Positions 11,591 to 23,880 of a DNA stretch of 64,000 nt are shown one piece after another. How positions within the stretch are numbered: position 1 is the first letter of the stretch; each line of letters starts with the position of its first letter. A program made the position numbers and the translations under genes. The DNA is from Liriodendron chinense (Eukaryota > Streptophyta > Magnoliopsida > Magnoliales > Magnoliaceae): the NCBI GenBank assembly GCA_003013855.2, contig ML058460.1, positions 1,426,001-1,490,000 of the forward strand. The letters are read 5' to 3'. The notes under the pieces are model-generated. The model saw only the letters and a program-made list of their open reading frames with translations, made no database searches and had not been told where the DNA came from.

Positions 11591-14500
11591 GTTGGTATCA
11601 GAGCCGATAGTGCATTGAATATGGTAGATCTCCAGGTTATTGAATCTTAAACCATATGGACCAGATCTGAACAATCCATACATAGACATCTAGTCTCAAA
11701 CAGGGCCATCGATTTTCAGCTGTATTAACACTGGAATCCATCTTTCAGCAGCCCCTGTGCCCATTGGATATCAAATTAATAACAGATAATCCCAATTAGG
11801 AATCCACATTAGGAGTGTTTTGATCAGCCTTTAGCTATCAAACCCTAGATGTAGTGGGCCTTTATCACAGGAGCCGACGGGACAACCAGATTCCGGCCAA
11901 TTGCTGGGGATAAAACCCCACTAGAGGTTGTTACCACCATATGGCATTATTGCTAGATAAAGTCCAGCAAGCACTATAGCTGCACTATCGTACGTTCCAG
12001 CATCGTGCTATTACCAAAAACTGAGTGGCCATTGTTGGTGGCAACTAGAGGGTTTCCAAAACCCACACAATAAAAAACAAAAAGAAAAAAGAAAAAACCT
12101 CGCCGCTCGCAGACCCAGCGCCACCAACTTCTTCCGTGACAGTTATTGTCATGCGGTAGCAAGATCCAGCAACTGTGAGGGTTGGAAATGGAGACAGTTT
12201 CCATGGGGCCTCGATCCTTTTGATCAGCAGTAGATCGTTCAGATCCGTCAGTTATGCGATCGATTCAATCAGGCCGTCAGATGTAAGGCTGATCGGTGAT
12301 GGCCCCCAAGTTCCGGTGGTGGCTGAGATGGTAGTCCGAGTTGGGCCAGCAGCGGCGTTGGCTTAGGGTTAGGATTTTTCCCCTTTTTCCCTCTCTCCTT
12401 TAGAATGCCCCGAGGGCTATTTTCCTTGCGAGACAGGGCAGCGCCCCTTTGTTTTTTTATTTTTATTTTTTTGTAGGGTCATTGGCCTAATCTCTTCATG
12501 GGCCTGGGCCATCTTTTCTTTTAGGTGGGCCACATTAATGCGGTTGTGAGCGTATAAAGCTCGTGTATTGGTTTTAGAGGGCCCTGTCTAAAGGGCCCAC
12601 GAGTGGGGCCAACACGAGTTTTGGACAGGGGCTTCCTAAGCCATTGTTTTTTCTAGTACAACACTGTTCAGAAAATTGAAATCCTTTGTTCTCATGAGAA
12701 CCCGCACCCATTTAGCATATGGCCTATTAATGACACATCTATTATAAGCACGCATGCCATCTAGACAATTCACTAGGTGGGGAATTGAGTGTATAAATAC
12801 ATTACGGTTTGGACATGAGATCTGACCATCCATCTAAATCAAATTAAGCTTTTCATCTCGACTGCCCATCTTGCGAGTATTTTGGCCAGATTTAGGATGC
12901 CCATGGATAATTTACAGATCATATGGTCATAGTGTTGATTCGGCTTAGTTTTGGCCCATTATCCACATTTAAGAGCTGACATGGACAATTTGAGTAGGAA
13001 GTGAAACCTAGCTACATGTTTCACCTTATGGATTTCTTGTTTCTCAATAGTCAATGCCAGCTACTTATTGGGCTGAATCGAATTATATTACAATTGATCC
13101 GTCGAGGGCAGGATTAAATCACAATCCTAAGTCTAAATTTTATAGGATTGGATCTGATTGTGTTAACCACCTCAGTGACCTCAATTAGTAAAGATTTTCA
13201 CAATTCTAGACTTGTAATATTGGGTTTAAGTAAATGATTGCATACAATTGCGTTTGTTTCCCATGTAGATGGTGATGAAAACACAGACGTTCACCATTTT
13301 ATTAGGGATATGAACACATGATTGCAGCCCTGAGTTAAAAATCATGGAGTTGGATTTGGTAGTGTTAGCCACCAAAGTGACCATTATTAGTGAAGATTTA
13401 CACGAATTCAGAATTGTAATGTTGGGATTAAGTTAAACGGATTGCACACAGTTGCATTCATGTCCAATACTGCGTTCACGTCCAATATAGACGGTGACAA
13501 AAACACAAACGATCACCACTTTAGCAAGGACATGAACACATGCAGACGGTGATGAAGACACAGACGATCACAGTTTATATTCAAGTTTAGGAGAACCATC
13601 TGCATGTTATGACTACCACCCACAGGTGGAGTCATGATAATGTGGCCGATTCTTGTCAGGATTGATTATTTAGGACCATCTTCATCCTGGATAATTCAAT
13701 TGAAGGCCCTCAATCAATTGAAGGTTTAATCACCTGAAACTTTATAATATAAAGTCTAATGTGAGTTTATTTTACAGTTAACATTTCAAACGATTCTAAT
13801 ACAGTAACCCCTTTGACCGACTCCGACTATACCCAATGAAAGAAGTCCATTGAGATTGCCCTAGGGTGCATAAAGTTAAACATTGTCTCTCCTAAACTTT
13901 TATATGTCAGCAATGGGGAGGGAAAATTGACTACCCCAAGACGAGGAAGAAAAGAAAAATGCAGAAAAAGAAAATAGACTATAGAAAAAGGTTCTTTGAG
14001 TAGTACATGCAGCATTAAACCACAATCTGATGGCAAAATTAAGAAAATGAAGTGGGGTCCTGATGATGAATGTTTCTTTTGTAAGAAGCCAGGACACCAA
14101 AAGAAGGATTGCGAAGGCTTTAAAAGGTAGACGATAAAGAAAGGCAATCATTCTATTCTCGTCTATTTTGAAAGCAATCTGACTGATATATCGATAGATT
14201 CCTGGTGGATAGACTCTGGCACTTTTATTCACACATGCACTTCCATGCAGGATATGCTACAGAGCTGAATGCAAATTGACACGGAGTAATCGGTGTACGT
14301 TGGTAATAGGTGTAAAAGTGAACATTGCAACAATAGGATTTTACAAACTTAAATTAGCATATGACCATTATTTAGATCTAGTATATATTTTTATTTGCTT
14401 TTTATAAGGCGAAATTTGATTTTGATTTCTCTTTTAGTTAAATATGAATGCACTTTTAAATTTGAGAATGAAGGTTTTAATATCTACTTTGGTTTAAATG

Positions 14501-16200
14501 AAGTTGGCTATGGTACTTTAGTGAATGATCTATATTGATTAAAATTATATGCTGCAAATGTCCTGAACATGAACCTGCAGCATAATAATGGATCAAGAAT
14601 CAAGAGAAGAAAGAGAAATGAAGTTTTCTCCATAATGTGGCAGAGACGATTAGGCCAAATCTCTCGTGCGAGAATGTAGAGGCTTGTGTGGGATGGAATA
14701 CTTCAATCCTTAGACTTCTTCAATTTTTAAGATTGTACGAATTACATTGAGGGAAAACAAATTAGAATCAGGAAAAATGATGCAAGCAGGAGCATAGGTC
14801 TACTAGAAGTGATATATACAAATATTTGCGGTCCATTCCCTATAGTCTCATGGAGTGGACATAAATAATTTATCACTCCTATAAACGACTACTCTTGCTA
14901 GGGATAACTGTACCTGATATATGAGAAATCGGATGCCCTGGATGCCTTCAAAATCTATAAGACTGAAGTCGAGAACCAACTCGACAGAAAGATTAAGGTC
15001 GTCAGATCTGACCGTGGTGGTGACTGCCATGGGAGATATGACGAATCAGGCAGGAATCCAGGACCTTTTACTAGGCACTAGTAGGAATGTGGCATTGTCG
15101 CTTAATACACCATGTCTAGGACTCCATAGCAAAACGGTGTGGCAGAAAGGCACAACCGAACCCTTATGGACATGGTGCAAAGCATGATGAGTAATTCAAC
15201 ATTGCCATTATCCCTATGGGGTAATGCCATTAAGACCGCAGTCCACATCTTTAATAGAGTTCTTAGCAAATCTATCCCGAAAATTTCTTTTGAGTTATGG
15301 AATAGGAGAAAGCATTGTCTTACCTCTTCTCATGTTTGGGGTTATCATGCAGAAGCTAGATCTTATAACCCACATCAAAATTAACTTGACCTAAGAATCA
15401 TAAGTTGTTTCTTTATTAGCTATTCTGAAAGGTTAAAAGGTTACAGATTCTATTGTCTTTCCCATTTATGAAGATCATTGAGACTAAAAATGCCATATTT
15501 CTTAAGAACACTAAAATCAGTAGGAGAAAATTCATCATTTTGATTCTATATGTTGATGACATATTGTTAGCCAGCAGTGATATTGGGATGCGTCGTGATA
15601 CCAAGAAGTTTTTATCTCAAAAGTTTAAGATGAAAGATCTTGGTGATGCTCCCTTTTATCATAGTCATCAAGATTCATAGGGATAGATCTCGAGGACTAC
15701 TTGGTTTGTCACAAAGAGCCTACATTGGTAGAATACTCGAGCGGTTCGGCATACAAAATCGCTCTCCTGCTCAATCATCTATAGTTAAAGGTAACAAATT
15801 CAGAAGATTTTTTTGTGCCAAAAAATGATTTGGAAAATGATCGCAAGAAGGAAATTCTATACGCTTCAGCGATGGAGAGTATAATGTATGCTCAAGTCTA
15901 TATGCGCTCGGATATTACCTTTATGGTTGGAATATTGGACAGGTAATTGCAAAAATTGTTGTGCTACCTGCAATGGACGAAAGACTTTGCACTCACTTAT
16001 AGAAGAGCCGACCATCTGAATTTGGTCGGATATTCAGACGTAGATTAAGATGGCTGTGACGACACAAGAAAGTCCACGTCTGATTAATTTTTCCTCATGA
16101 GTGGAGGAGCTATGTCCTAGAAAAGTGTAAAGCAATCTACCACAGCTTCATCCACGATGAAAGTAGAATTCACAAAGCTTTCTCACTAGTTTACGGGTCT
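11591..16200 (+). pseudogene. Copia retrotransposon internal region, heavily decayed
   Basis: A primer-binding site, TGGTATCAGAGC (11593-11604), matches initiator tRNA-Met. From about 14030 Copia domains appear in order but in shifting frames: a gag zinc knuckle C-F-F-C-K-K-P-G-H-Q-K-K-D-C (14068-14110); a protease-like W-W-I-D-S-G-T (about 14200); integrase pieces with V-V-R-S-D-R-G-G (near 15000) and Q-N-G-V-A-E-R-H-N-R (about 15130); RT Y-V-D-D (about 15550); and RNase H (R-K-K-E-I-L-Y-A-S-A, 15840 on). Many stops and a missing stretch between integrase and RT (about 15385-15450) show it is dead. The RNase H part is the same family as 19917-20260. No 3' LTR was found before the direct repeat at 16290. 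Confidence 0.8.
13155..13580 (+). repeat. Degenerate tandem duplication, period about 200 bp
   Basis: The block with GTGTTAACCACCTCAGTGAC...GACTTGTAATATTGGG...AGATGGTGATGAAAACACAGACG is repeated about 200 bp later as GTGTTAGCCACCAAAGTGAC...GAATTGTAATGTTGGG...AGACGGTGACAAAAACACAAACG, with a short third piece near 13540. It lies in the untranslated or gag part of the decayed Copia element. Its function is unknown. Confidence 0.6.
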
Positions 16201-16289
16201 TGGAGCATATCCCGAATCTTATGAGAATATTTTGTGACAGTTTAGCTATAATGAGTTTCTTGTACAAATAACAAGCACTCATCAAGGTC

Positions 16290-16725
16290 GAGGTTTATAC
16301 TCGTGGTCTAACCTGAGCTCAGGCCATGCTTACATAGGCTCGATGGTGCCTGAACTTCAGCCCCAATTAATAACTAGAGGCCCATGCCTTTTTTGGGCTC
16401 GGGCCTGTCCCAAAACCCGATAACCACATGTCGTAGCCTATAAAGTCCAAGGATATAGACATGTATTGTCTAGATTTTAATACATGTATACGAAAGATTC
16501 TGAATCAGAGACCTTGATTAATTGGCTGTACAAACTAAGAAAGCTGACTTGTACATAAGCCCAAGCTTGGCCAAAATGTATGAGCATGAAAATTCCATTA
16601 GGGCCTATTTGGATTTACGGAAAGGATAGGAAAGGAAATTATATTTCCTATGAAACATTATTTCCACAAAAGTACATATAGGAAAGAAAATAATATTTCT
16701 CATGTTTGTCTGTCAATTACATTTT
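16290..16725 (+). repeat. Direct repeat, copy B
   Basis: Second copy of the 10689-11110 repeat, in the same orientation. Differences are scattered substitutions and short indels. It begins right where the decayed Copia element stops and is followed by AT-rich sequence and foldback units. Confidence 0.75.
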
Positions 16726-16839
16726 CTCGATAAAATTGTGGTATATTTTTAAATCATATGTTTGTCAAAAGAAAATTTTCTTGAGAAATTATTTTCTTGT
16801 TGTAAAATAAAATATTCACGTAAACCCTTTATTTTGGTG

Positions 16840-17345
16840 AGAGCAACCAGTGTAAACCAAGGTGGTGAAGCATTTACCATGGGCCTACCTTAATATATGT
16901 ATTCTATATCCATGCCATCCATCCATTTGGCCATATCATTTTAGGGCGTGAGTGGAAAAATGAAATAGATCCAAATATCTGGTGGAACATACCATAGGTA
17001 AGAATGGTGAATGACCATTAAAAACTTCTTGAGGGCCATAATAGTTTTGGATCAAGCTTATATTTGTTTTTCCCTTCATCCAGGTTGTTTTTACCCTATC
17101 AATAGGTTGGATGGCAAATAAACGTTGTGAAAACGTTGGTGTGGGCCTTAAGAAATTTTTATGATGGGGCATTTAATCACCATTGTTTATCACATGATCC
17201 ACCTGTGATCTGGATATGCTTTATTTTTGTGCGATGCCCTAAAATGACATGGGAAAATGGATGTAGAATACATGCATCAAGGTGGGCCTAAACATAAGGG
17301 TTACACGACCTTGGATGAGGCACGGACCGCACCGAATCCGCCCCT
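16840..17345. mobile_element. Foldback Mutator-like unit
   Basis: The core runs from CCATGGGCCTACCTTAATATATG to ATGCATCAAGGTGGGCCTAAAC. The right outer arm reads ...GGACCGCACCGAATCCGCCC, carrying the family's AATCCGC end. The left outer arm (CAACCAGTGTAAACCAAGGTGG) is less well preserved. No TSD was confirmed. Confidence 0.6.
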
Positions 17346-17394
17346 CTTTATTTAGTAGCATGCGCAGGGATCCTTCCAGCTGTTTCAAGTTATA

Positions 17395-17875
17395 CTCGCC
17401 TAGAAAAGATCAGTGATGATGTATGTTTTCTATCCATGCCGTCCATCCATAATTTGCCCCCTCATTTTAAGGCTTTAGCACAAAAATGAAGTATATCCAA
17501 ATCTCAGGTGGACCGTACTACCAGAAACAATGGTGGTTGAATGCCCACCACTAAAAGCTTTCTAAGGCACTATAAGGTTTAGTTGCCATCCAACTTGTTC
17601 CTTAGGTCACACAGACATCACATATCATGATGGGCATTCAATCACCACTACCACTGTTTTTTATGGTTTGGTCTAAAACATTTGTGGCCCTAAAGAAGTT
17701 TTTAATGGTGATCATTCAATCACCACTGTTTCCTATAGTGTGGTCCACCTGAGATTTGGATTTGCCTTGTTTTTAGGCTCATGCCCTAAAATGAGCTGGA
17801 AAAATGGATGGGCAACATTTACAAAATACATACATCATATGGGCCCACAAAACTTTTTCAACACCGCTTGCACCA
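17395..17875. mobile_element. Foldback Mutator-like unit
   Basis: The left half (AGTGATGATGTATGTTTTCTAT, CCATGCCGTCCATCC) is inverse to the right half (ATGGATGGGCAACATTTAC, ACATACATCATATGGGCCC). It contains an internal short duplication of the 'TTTTTAATGGTGATCATTCA' portion. Borders are approximate. Confidence 0.6.
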
Positions 17876-18440
17876 TACGCATAAGAGGGGTTGGGTTACC
17901 AACGGATCCAATGCCTAAAAAAGGGAAGCGGGTTGGCTACAGACCTAGCCTATCCAAGACTATGCGACCTTTACTGTGGGGCCTAACTTGATGTTATTCT
18001 ATATCCATGCTATCCATATGTTTTTTCATATCATTTTTGGGCATAATCCTAAACGCTAAACAAATCTAAATCTTAGGTGGACCAGACAATAGGAAACAAT
18101 GGTGATTGATTATTAAAAACTTTTTGTGGGGCCCAAAAGTTTTGGGTATGGTGACATTTGGTTTTTATCTTCATGTAAGATTATGTGACCTTGTCAACGG
18201 ATTGGATGGAAAATAAATATTACAGTTAGCCTTAGGAAGTTTTCAATGTTCGGGCATTCAATCACCATTGTTTCTTATAGCATGGTCCACCTGAGATTTA
18301 GATCTACTTCATTTTTGGGTTTATGCACTGAAATGATATGAAAAAATGGATGTACAGTGTGGATAAGATACATACATCAAGGTGGGCCATGATAAGGGTT
18401 GCAATGTTTTAGGTAACCGGACCGCACCTAATCTACTCCT
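17876..18440. mobile_element. Foldback Mutator-like unit with GGGTTGG arms
   Basis: The outer arms differ from the neighbouring units. The left part reads AAGCGGGTTGGCTACAGACC...GCGACCTTTACTGTGGGGCC, and the right part reads GGGCCATGATAAGGGTTGCAATG...GGACCGCACCTAATCTACTCC. The core between them is the usual family core. Borders are approximate. Confidence 0.55.
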
Positions 18441-19080
18441 GAGAAAATGAATGAAGGAAAGGACTCAGGGTTGTAGTTGAGAAAATTAAAAGGCAGATTT
18501 GAAAGAAAATTATCCGCGTGAGAAATTGAATTTCTTTTTCTTTCTTATGATTTTGTTGTTGACAAGAAACCATATTTCCTTTCTACCGTTTCATTAAATC
18601 CAAACATAGCCTTAGGTTAGTGAGAAGTGGCCCATTTGAACCTTCTGATCCTTCCATATGACTCTGCCCCACAATCAGTTGATTGGATGGATAGGCTTGG
18701 GCGAAAGTATTTAGCTGAATTGATCGGCGTGGATAACTCTAATCTTGGCCAAGCCCACTTAATCCAGTCGGTCTGCAAACCATCGGCAATCTTAATTATA
18801 GAAACCAATTTATTATTTCCAGCCTTTCATCATAGAAACTAAGTGGGTCATCAGTTGGGCTCTCCATTAACATGCCTTGACCAAAAAAAATAAATAAAAA
18901 AATCATGCCGTCGACTCATCAAATGGGCAGCACATGTACACTGTTGAATATAGACTTTCGGTGATGTATTCTTTAGTTGTTCATTTTTTTTCTGGAACCC
19001 AACTTGCCCACTTGGGCCTGATTTTAGACCGACCACACCACTGCCCATTTGGGCCTGGTTTTACACCTAAGCCCACATGT
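18441..19080. other. Intergenic sequence, nothing recognised
   Basis: No conserved domain or transposon end was recognised. Short frames near 18617-18842 lie on both strands of the same stretch and neither resembles a known protein. At 18990-19070 the phrase CCCATTTGGGCCTG(A/G)TTTTA is duplicated. Confidence 0.35.
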
Positions 19081-19307
19081 ATCCGGTATTCAGGCCTCAT
19101 TTAGAAACTAGCTGAACTGGGGGTAGAGCTACACATGAGCCAAGCTAGCTCGAAAAGCTCGCACAGCTTGGCTCGTTTAAGATCGGCTTGGTTGGCTTGT
19201 AGGCCAATTTGATCAAGCTCAAGCTCGATTTAGGAAGTTTGTTTGAAAATGAGCTAAGCTCAAGCATGAGGGAGCTTGGCTCGAAGCTCGAAGCTCTAAT
19301 AAAGCTT

Positions 19308-19353
<46 letters not shown>

Positions 19354-19477
19354 TGATCCTACCCTACCCGAGACCCCACCTGACCTTTTTTTTTCCCTTT
19401 CATTTTCACTCCCAAGTCTCATTTGTCCCCACCCAGCTCGGCTGCCCCTCTCCCTCTTTCTTTCCCTCCATTTCTTT

Positions 19478-19531
<54 letters not shown>

Positions 19532-19880
19532 CCAGTTTCCTCCCCATTTCGGCTTCTTCCCCGCATCGCACCCGATAACAAACGCCTAGTAGTGAACGCT
19601 TGAGCATCTACCACTACCAGGTAGATTTTATGTTTTTTTCTTCTTATTTTTTATTTATTTTGTTTGAAATAGAAAATACTCTAGTTTTGGGGGTTTTTTG
19701 GGTTGACAGATTGAGGTTGGGTCAGTTGAGGTCTTTGGCTGTTCCATAAAAAAGAAAAAAGAAAAAAAAAAGACTAAAGCTTGACTTGGCTTGATAGAGC
19801 TCGATCAGCTTAGCCGTTGGATTTGGCATGCAAGGTTGTGCTTCTGGCCAAGCACCTATTGTAAGTGACAGCTAATTTGG
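19080..19880. repeat. GAGCTCGA-rich hAT-like remnant with two (CT)n tracts
   Basis: AGCTCGAAAAGCTCG, GGCTCGAAGCTCGAAG and similar words cluster at 19130-19310 and again at 19790-19830. Dense GAGCTCGA motifs of this kind are seen in subterminal regions of hAT-type elements, including the one at 44443-49498. Between them are CT microsatellites at about 19312-19350 and 19483-19527. No termini or TSD were found. Confidence 0.5.
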
Positions 19881-19916
19881 TCAATTTCTGTGTCCTAAGA
19901 ATGACATAAAAATGAC

Positions 19917-20965
19917 AAGATGAAGGCTATTCTGTATGCGTCGGCAATAGGGAGCATCATGTATGCTCAGTTCTATACACGTCCGGATATTGCTTTTGTG
20001 GTTGGAATGCTAGGCAGGTACCTTAGGAATCCAGGAATGAATCATTGGATTGCTGTTAATTAGGAAGTGTTGCGCTACCTGCAAAGGACAAAGGACTTCG
20101 CATTCACATTTAGAAAGTCCAACCATTTGGAGCTGGTTGGATGTACAGATGCAGATTTTGTTGACTACCTTAGCAAGAATTTAATTCAGGCTACATTTTT
20201 TTTATAATGAAACTTTACCATGAAAAGCGTGACGTAATATAGCTTCATCTATGATGAAAGTGGAATACGTAACTTCTCTTGAGCCTACGCATGAGGCAAT
20301 ATGGTTGTTAGCTTTATTCAGTACAAAATTGTCTAGTGTCTTTAGAGTTCATCTGCATGTAGCAGATGATGGCGGATCTACTCCTTAAAGGTTGTTTTGT
20401 CTTGTTACTTTTGAGACATATATCTTCTATGGGATTTGATGACCCAAAGAAGTATTGGATTAGTGGGAGCTTCATTTTGATTCGATTCAGGTACAGACAT
20501 TGGAGATCTAATTTTTTACGATTCTGTTATTCAATTTATATCTTGCTTCTCCTTTAGTATGCACATTCAATTTTGAGTAAGTAAGACTTTGGTTTGTGTC
20601 TTGGAGACACATATAGTAGAACCACTTGAAGATAGACACATATGATCGCATTAGACGTGTAATCTTCATATCATAACCCATATCATTGATTCATGTCGTT
20701 AAAGTTATTAACATTTGTGATCGTGATTCGTCGCACTTCAAAAAGATTTAATAATGTGTTGACTACCTCGATCCAATATCAGTGATCTTGATGGACCAAA
20801 TTTGATAAGCATTGCTTATAATTATCCAACGGCATTGTTTTGAAAATCAAGTAGGGCGCCCATTAAGAACTTTTGAAACAAATGCATTTTATAAAATATT
20901 TTCTACAAAATAAAATAAAATATTTTTTTCCTTCAAAGATCAGTACTGTAGCCCAAGTGGGAAAA
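19917..20965 (+). pseudogene. Copia RNase H and 3' end fragment
   Basis: The frame starting near 19920 reads M-K-A-I-L-Y-A-S-A-I-G-S-I-M-Y-A-Q, T-R-P-D-I-A-F-V-V-G, then Y-L-Q-R-T-K-D-F-A-F and D-A-D-F. This is the end of a Copia reverse transcriptase and the start of its RNase H. It breaks at stops soon after. A purine-rich tract, AAGTGGGAAAA (about 20955-20965), directly precedes the LTR and is a good polypurine tract. The 5' part of the element is absent. Confidence 0.75.
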
Positions 20966-21420
20966 TGTAAGACTTCATTAAGTGGGCCACACATGATCAT
21001 CGGTTTAGATTATGACCGTTGGATTATATAGATTGAGCGATTCAGTGGGCCCTACTATAGTTGTAATAATTACAAATAGGTTTGGGGTAGGACGCTTGGA
21101 CCGTGATCCCTATACGCGGTTATTAAGCCGGATATGGAAACCTACAGTGTGGAGAACCTAGAGGGAGAAGTGTGATGGATAAGCTTCTCTGGCTCTCTAC
21201 TATACAAATATATGTCTTAGTCCCCTCATCAACGGATAAGAGAAAACCCTAGTCCCATTGAGAGGTTCTCATGAGGATGTAAGGTGAGGAAGACCAAGAG
21301 TTCTTCTCAGCAACACGACGGCATTAGGTATGTCTTCCCAATCAGGTATGACTTCTAAGATTATCATGTTGGATCTCCAGTGTTGATGCATAGTTGATCC
21401 TTTTGTTCTGTAATATACAA
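20966..21420 (+). mobile_element. 3' LTR of a decayed Copia element
   Basis: It begins TGTAAGACTTC after the polypurine tract. It shares CAGTGGGCCCTACTATAGT with the LTR at 11139-11590, so both belong to one Copia family. The end, near TGATGCATAGTTGATCC, is uncertain. Confidence 0.55.
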
Positions 21421-21434
21421 GACTAACAAGCATG

Positions 21435-21680
21435 GCACATGCTTGAGAGATCCCAGCTTTCCATCATGTGGGCCATACGGTTTTGGTCTATCGGTTAAAT
21501 ACTAGGCCGTTCACCCTCAGATGGGCCGTAGTTCCACATGCGTGTAGAGCCTTGTGCAACCACACATGCCAGTATGGCACATGCATGCTTGAGACATCCC
21601 AGCTTTACATCATGTGGGCCATACAGTTTTGGTCTTTTGGCTAAATACCAGGCCGTTTCACCCCCCAGATGGGTCACATG
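21435..21680 (+). repeat. Direct duplication around CATGTGGGCCATAC
   Basis: The 95-bp block GCACATGCTTGAGA...CCAGCTTT(C/A)CATCATGTGGGCCATAC...CAGATGGG is repeated about 145 bp later. A 60-bp piece between the two copies recurs inverted at 28795-28865, where it abuts a broken Copia RT. The identity of the parent element is unknown. Confidence 0.6.
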
Positions 21681-23880
21681 CAGTGTACAGAGATCAGGAG
21701 GATTTCAGGAGAGGAACTCAAGGGTGCTTTGGTGGCAGTGTATTATGATGCTTGATCACCTTCCACGTTTAGTGTGGGTCCAAATGAGTATAACGTGTAG
21801 GTTAGTTTTCTTTTCGGACCTACCTATTCTTGGGAATGGAACATACAAGTTTTTTTTTTTTTTAACCTATAAATTTTTTATATAAACAAGGCTAGAAACA
21901 ACCAGTAGTTACATACAGGCCCACCTATTAGACCGAGCCACTAAACTAGGTCCCTGGCCTCCTTTTTTAGCCATAAAAGCAAGGACTAAAAAACGACATG
22001 AAACTAGTAATTCGGGTACAAGCTGTGATGTGGGACCCACCTGATGAAGGACCGGATCACATTTGCAAGTAGACATCGGCTCTGTTGAAAGGGGATAGCT
22101 ATCCATGCTGTATTCTTTCGTTTAATGTCCTTTTATGGGCCGCTTGCTGATCGAATGGTCTCTTATCTTCCAGTTCGTTTGATTATCTCTCCTCCATCCA
22201 TTGGGCACTGGCTCTTCATATCTTCTTGGGCTTTTGCATCCCTCAGCCACTGGTAGAATGGAAGTGGTCCTGGCATGGAACAGGCGCATGATAGGGGTTC
22301 CAATGGGCGGGCTAGGCTAGCTAGGCCCAGGCCCTGCCTCACTTGAGACCCAAGGTCTGAACCGGTCCAAGCCCAACATGGGCCTAGCACAGAGAGCTCA
22401 TGTCTGAAAAATAGGTTGGGCTGGCCTATTGTTTCTGGGCTAAATTTTGTATATTATAATCTCGTAGAGTTTTGAGAAAACTACCGTTAATGCATGCATC
22501 ATTATATTAACTGTTTGGATCACTGAATCGCATTCCCAAATCTAATGCACGTAGTCTGGATTATCCTGTACCAATAGGTCAGGTTATATTTTCGCCATGG
22601 ATTCTTACTCATCCACACATTAACAATCAAGTTCTAATATCTGTTGCAAACTTAAGTTGTGGCCAGCACATTGTAGATAACAACATATCTCTAAAATCAT
22701 ACTAATCAAGCAATCCTAGCCAATCATTCACTACCAAATGGATGGTTCAAAGTGAAATAGTGAGCGATGCAAATTCCAACCCAAATTATCTAATGGTTAT
22801 TACATATTCTTAGCATAAATTTTAGGTTATGCTCCATCTAAATAGCCTAGAGTTTTGGACGGTCTTGATTGCAATACACCTATGCCATGTATGCGGTGGA
22901 AAAATTGGACTATCATGAAATCTAACCAAAGAAACATGACCTTAATAAAAATTTGAAGTCACTTTGTCTAATGCTCTTGCACCTGCTTTTTCACTAAGCA
23001 AAATGGAAAAAATGCCTTCTTCCTAAACAGTGGTAGAGTTGAGCATTGCAAACGTGGTGTGTATGACATCCAATACGACCAACATTTGCATCCGGCCATG
23101 ATCATTAAGGGCTGTTTGTTTGGCCCATCCTAACTAATATAAGGGTAATGTGTTATCCTTTATGATTTTACCACTATAAAACCAAACGCAGGAATCATCT
23201 GTCCAATATAGATGCATTGAGGAGACAAGGAATTTGAGTGATAATGGCAATTTAAAAAAAGTAATAATTGCACTTATTCATATATATAGTCATTGTGACA
23301 ATTTTAAATCCAAATGGTCACATAAAAAATGACATGATTACAGTTTTATTGTCTACAAATCAAACGCAGGAATCACCGCTCAGATGCAAATATCATCAAT
23401 GGACTGGTAAAGTAATTTGTAATCATTGCACTTTTTTTTTTTTTTTTTCCATTACTGTGAGATAATAGGAGCAAGCATGTTTTATATATATATATAAACA
23501 AAAAATCGATTGAATCCAATCATTAAATAGGCCACGACATAAGAAGGAAAGAAAACACCACTCACAAAACCCTCAAATTCCCAATTGGCCCACTTAATGA
23601 TGGGAAAGGCCAGTGTTTTAGCCTGTGTGATCATCTTGGTAGCATGCACCCATGGCCATCCATGTGGACCCACAATGCTGACAATGGCAATTTGGTAAGG
23701 GGGATGGTTTTGTCCGGTCTGAATTTAGAAGAAATTCCCCTTAAAAATCCCTCATATTTTAAGATAACATTAGCAAATGGCTGGAGCCATGAACTATGTT
23801 CGAGCCCACATAATGCACTATCTTAGAGTCTATTAAAAAAAATTGAATTAGATTCAATCCAATTGGAAGGCTAAATATCC
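21681..23880. other. Long intergenic stretch without recognisable genes
   Basis: All frames are short. The part near 22290-22440 is rich in GGGCTAGGC/GCTAGGCCCAGGCC words. At 23108-23170 a hAT-like TAAGGGCTGTTTGTTTGG start is visible with no matched end. T-runs occur at 23431-23447. No RNA gene was seen. Confidence 0.35.

Noticed and set aside
11593..11604. TGGTATCAGAGC as part of a tRNA gene
   Set aside because: It is a retrotransposon primer-binding site; no cloverleaf surrounds it. The same holds at 26438, 30234 and 37212.
10689..16725. The 430-bp direct repeats as LTRs of the Copia element between them
   Set aside because: They have no TG...CA ends, the left copy is followed by a distinct LTR and primer site, and no polypurine tract precedes the right copy.
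19209..19607. Open frames with long Ser-Leu or Arg-Glu runs
   Set aside because: They come from two (CT)n tracts in a transposon remnant.
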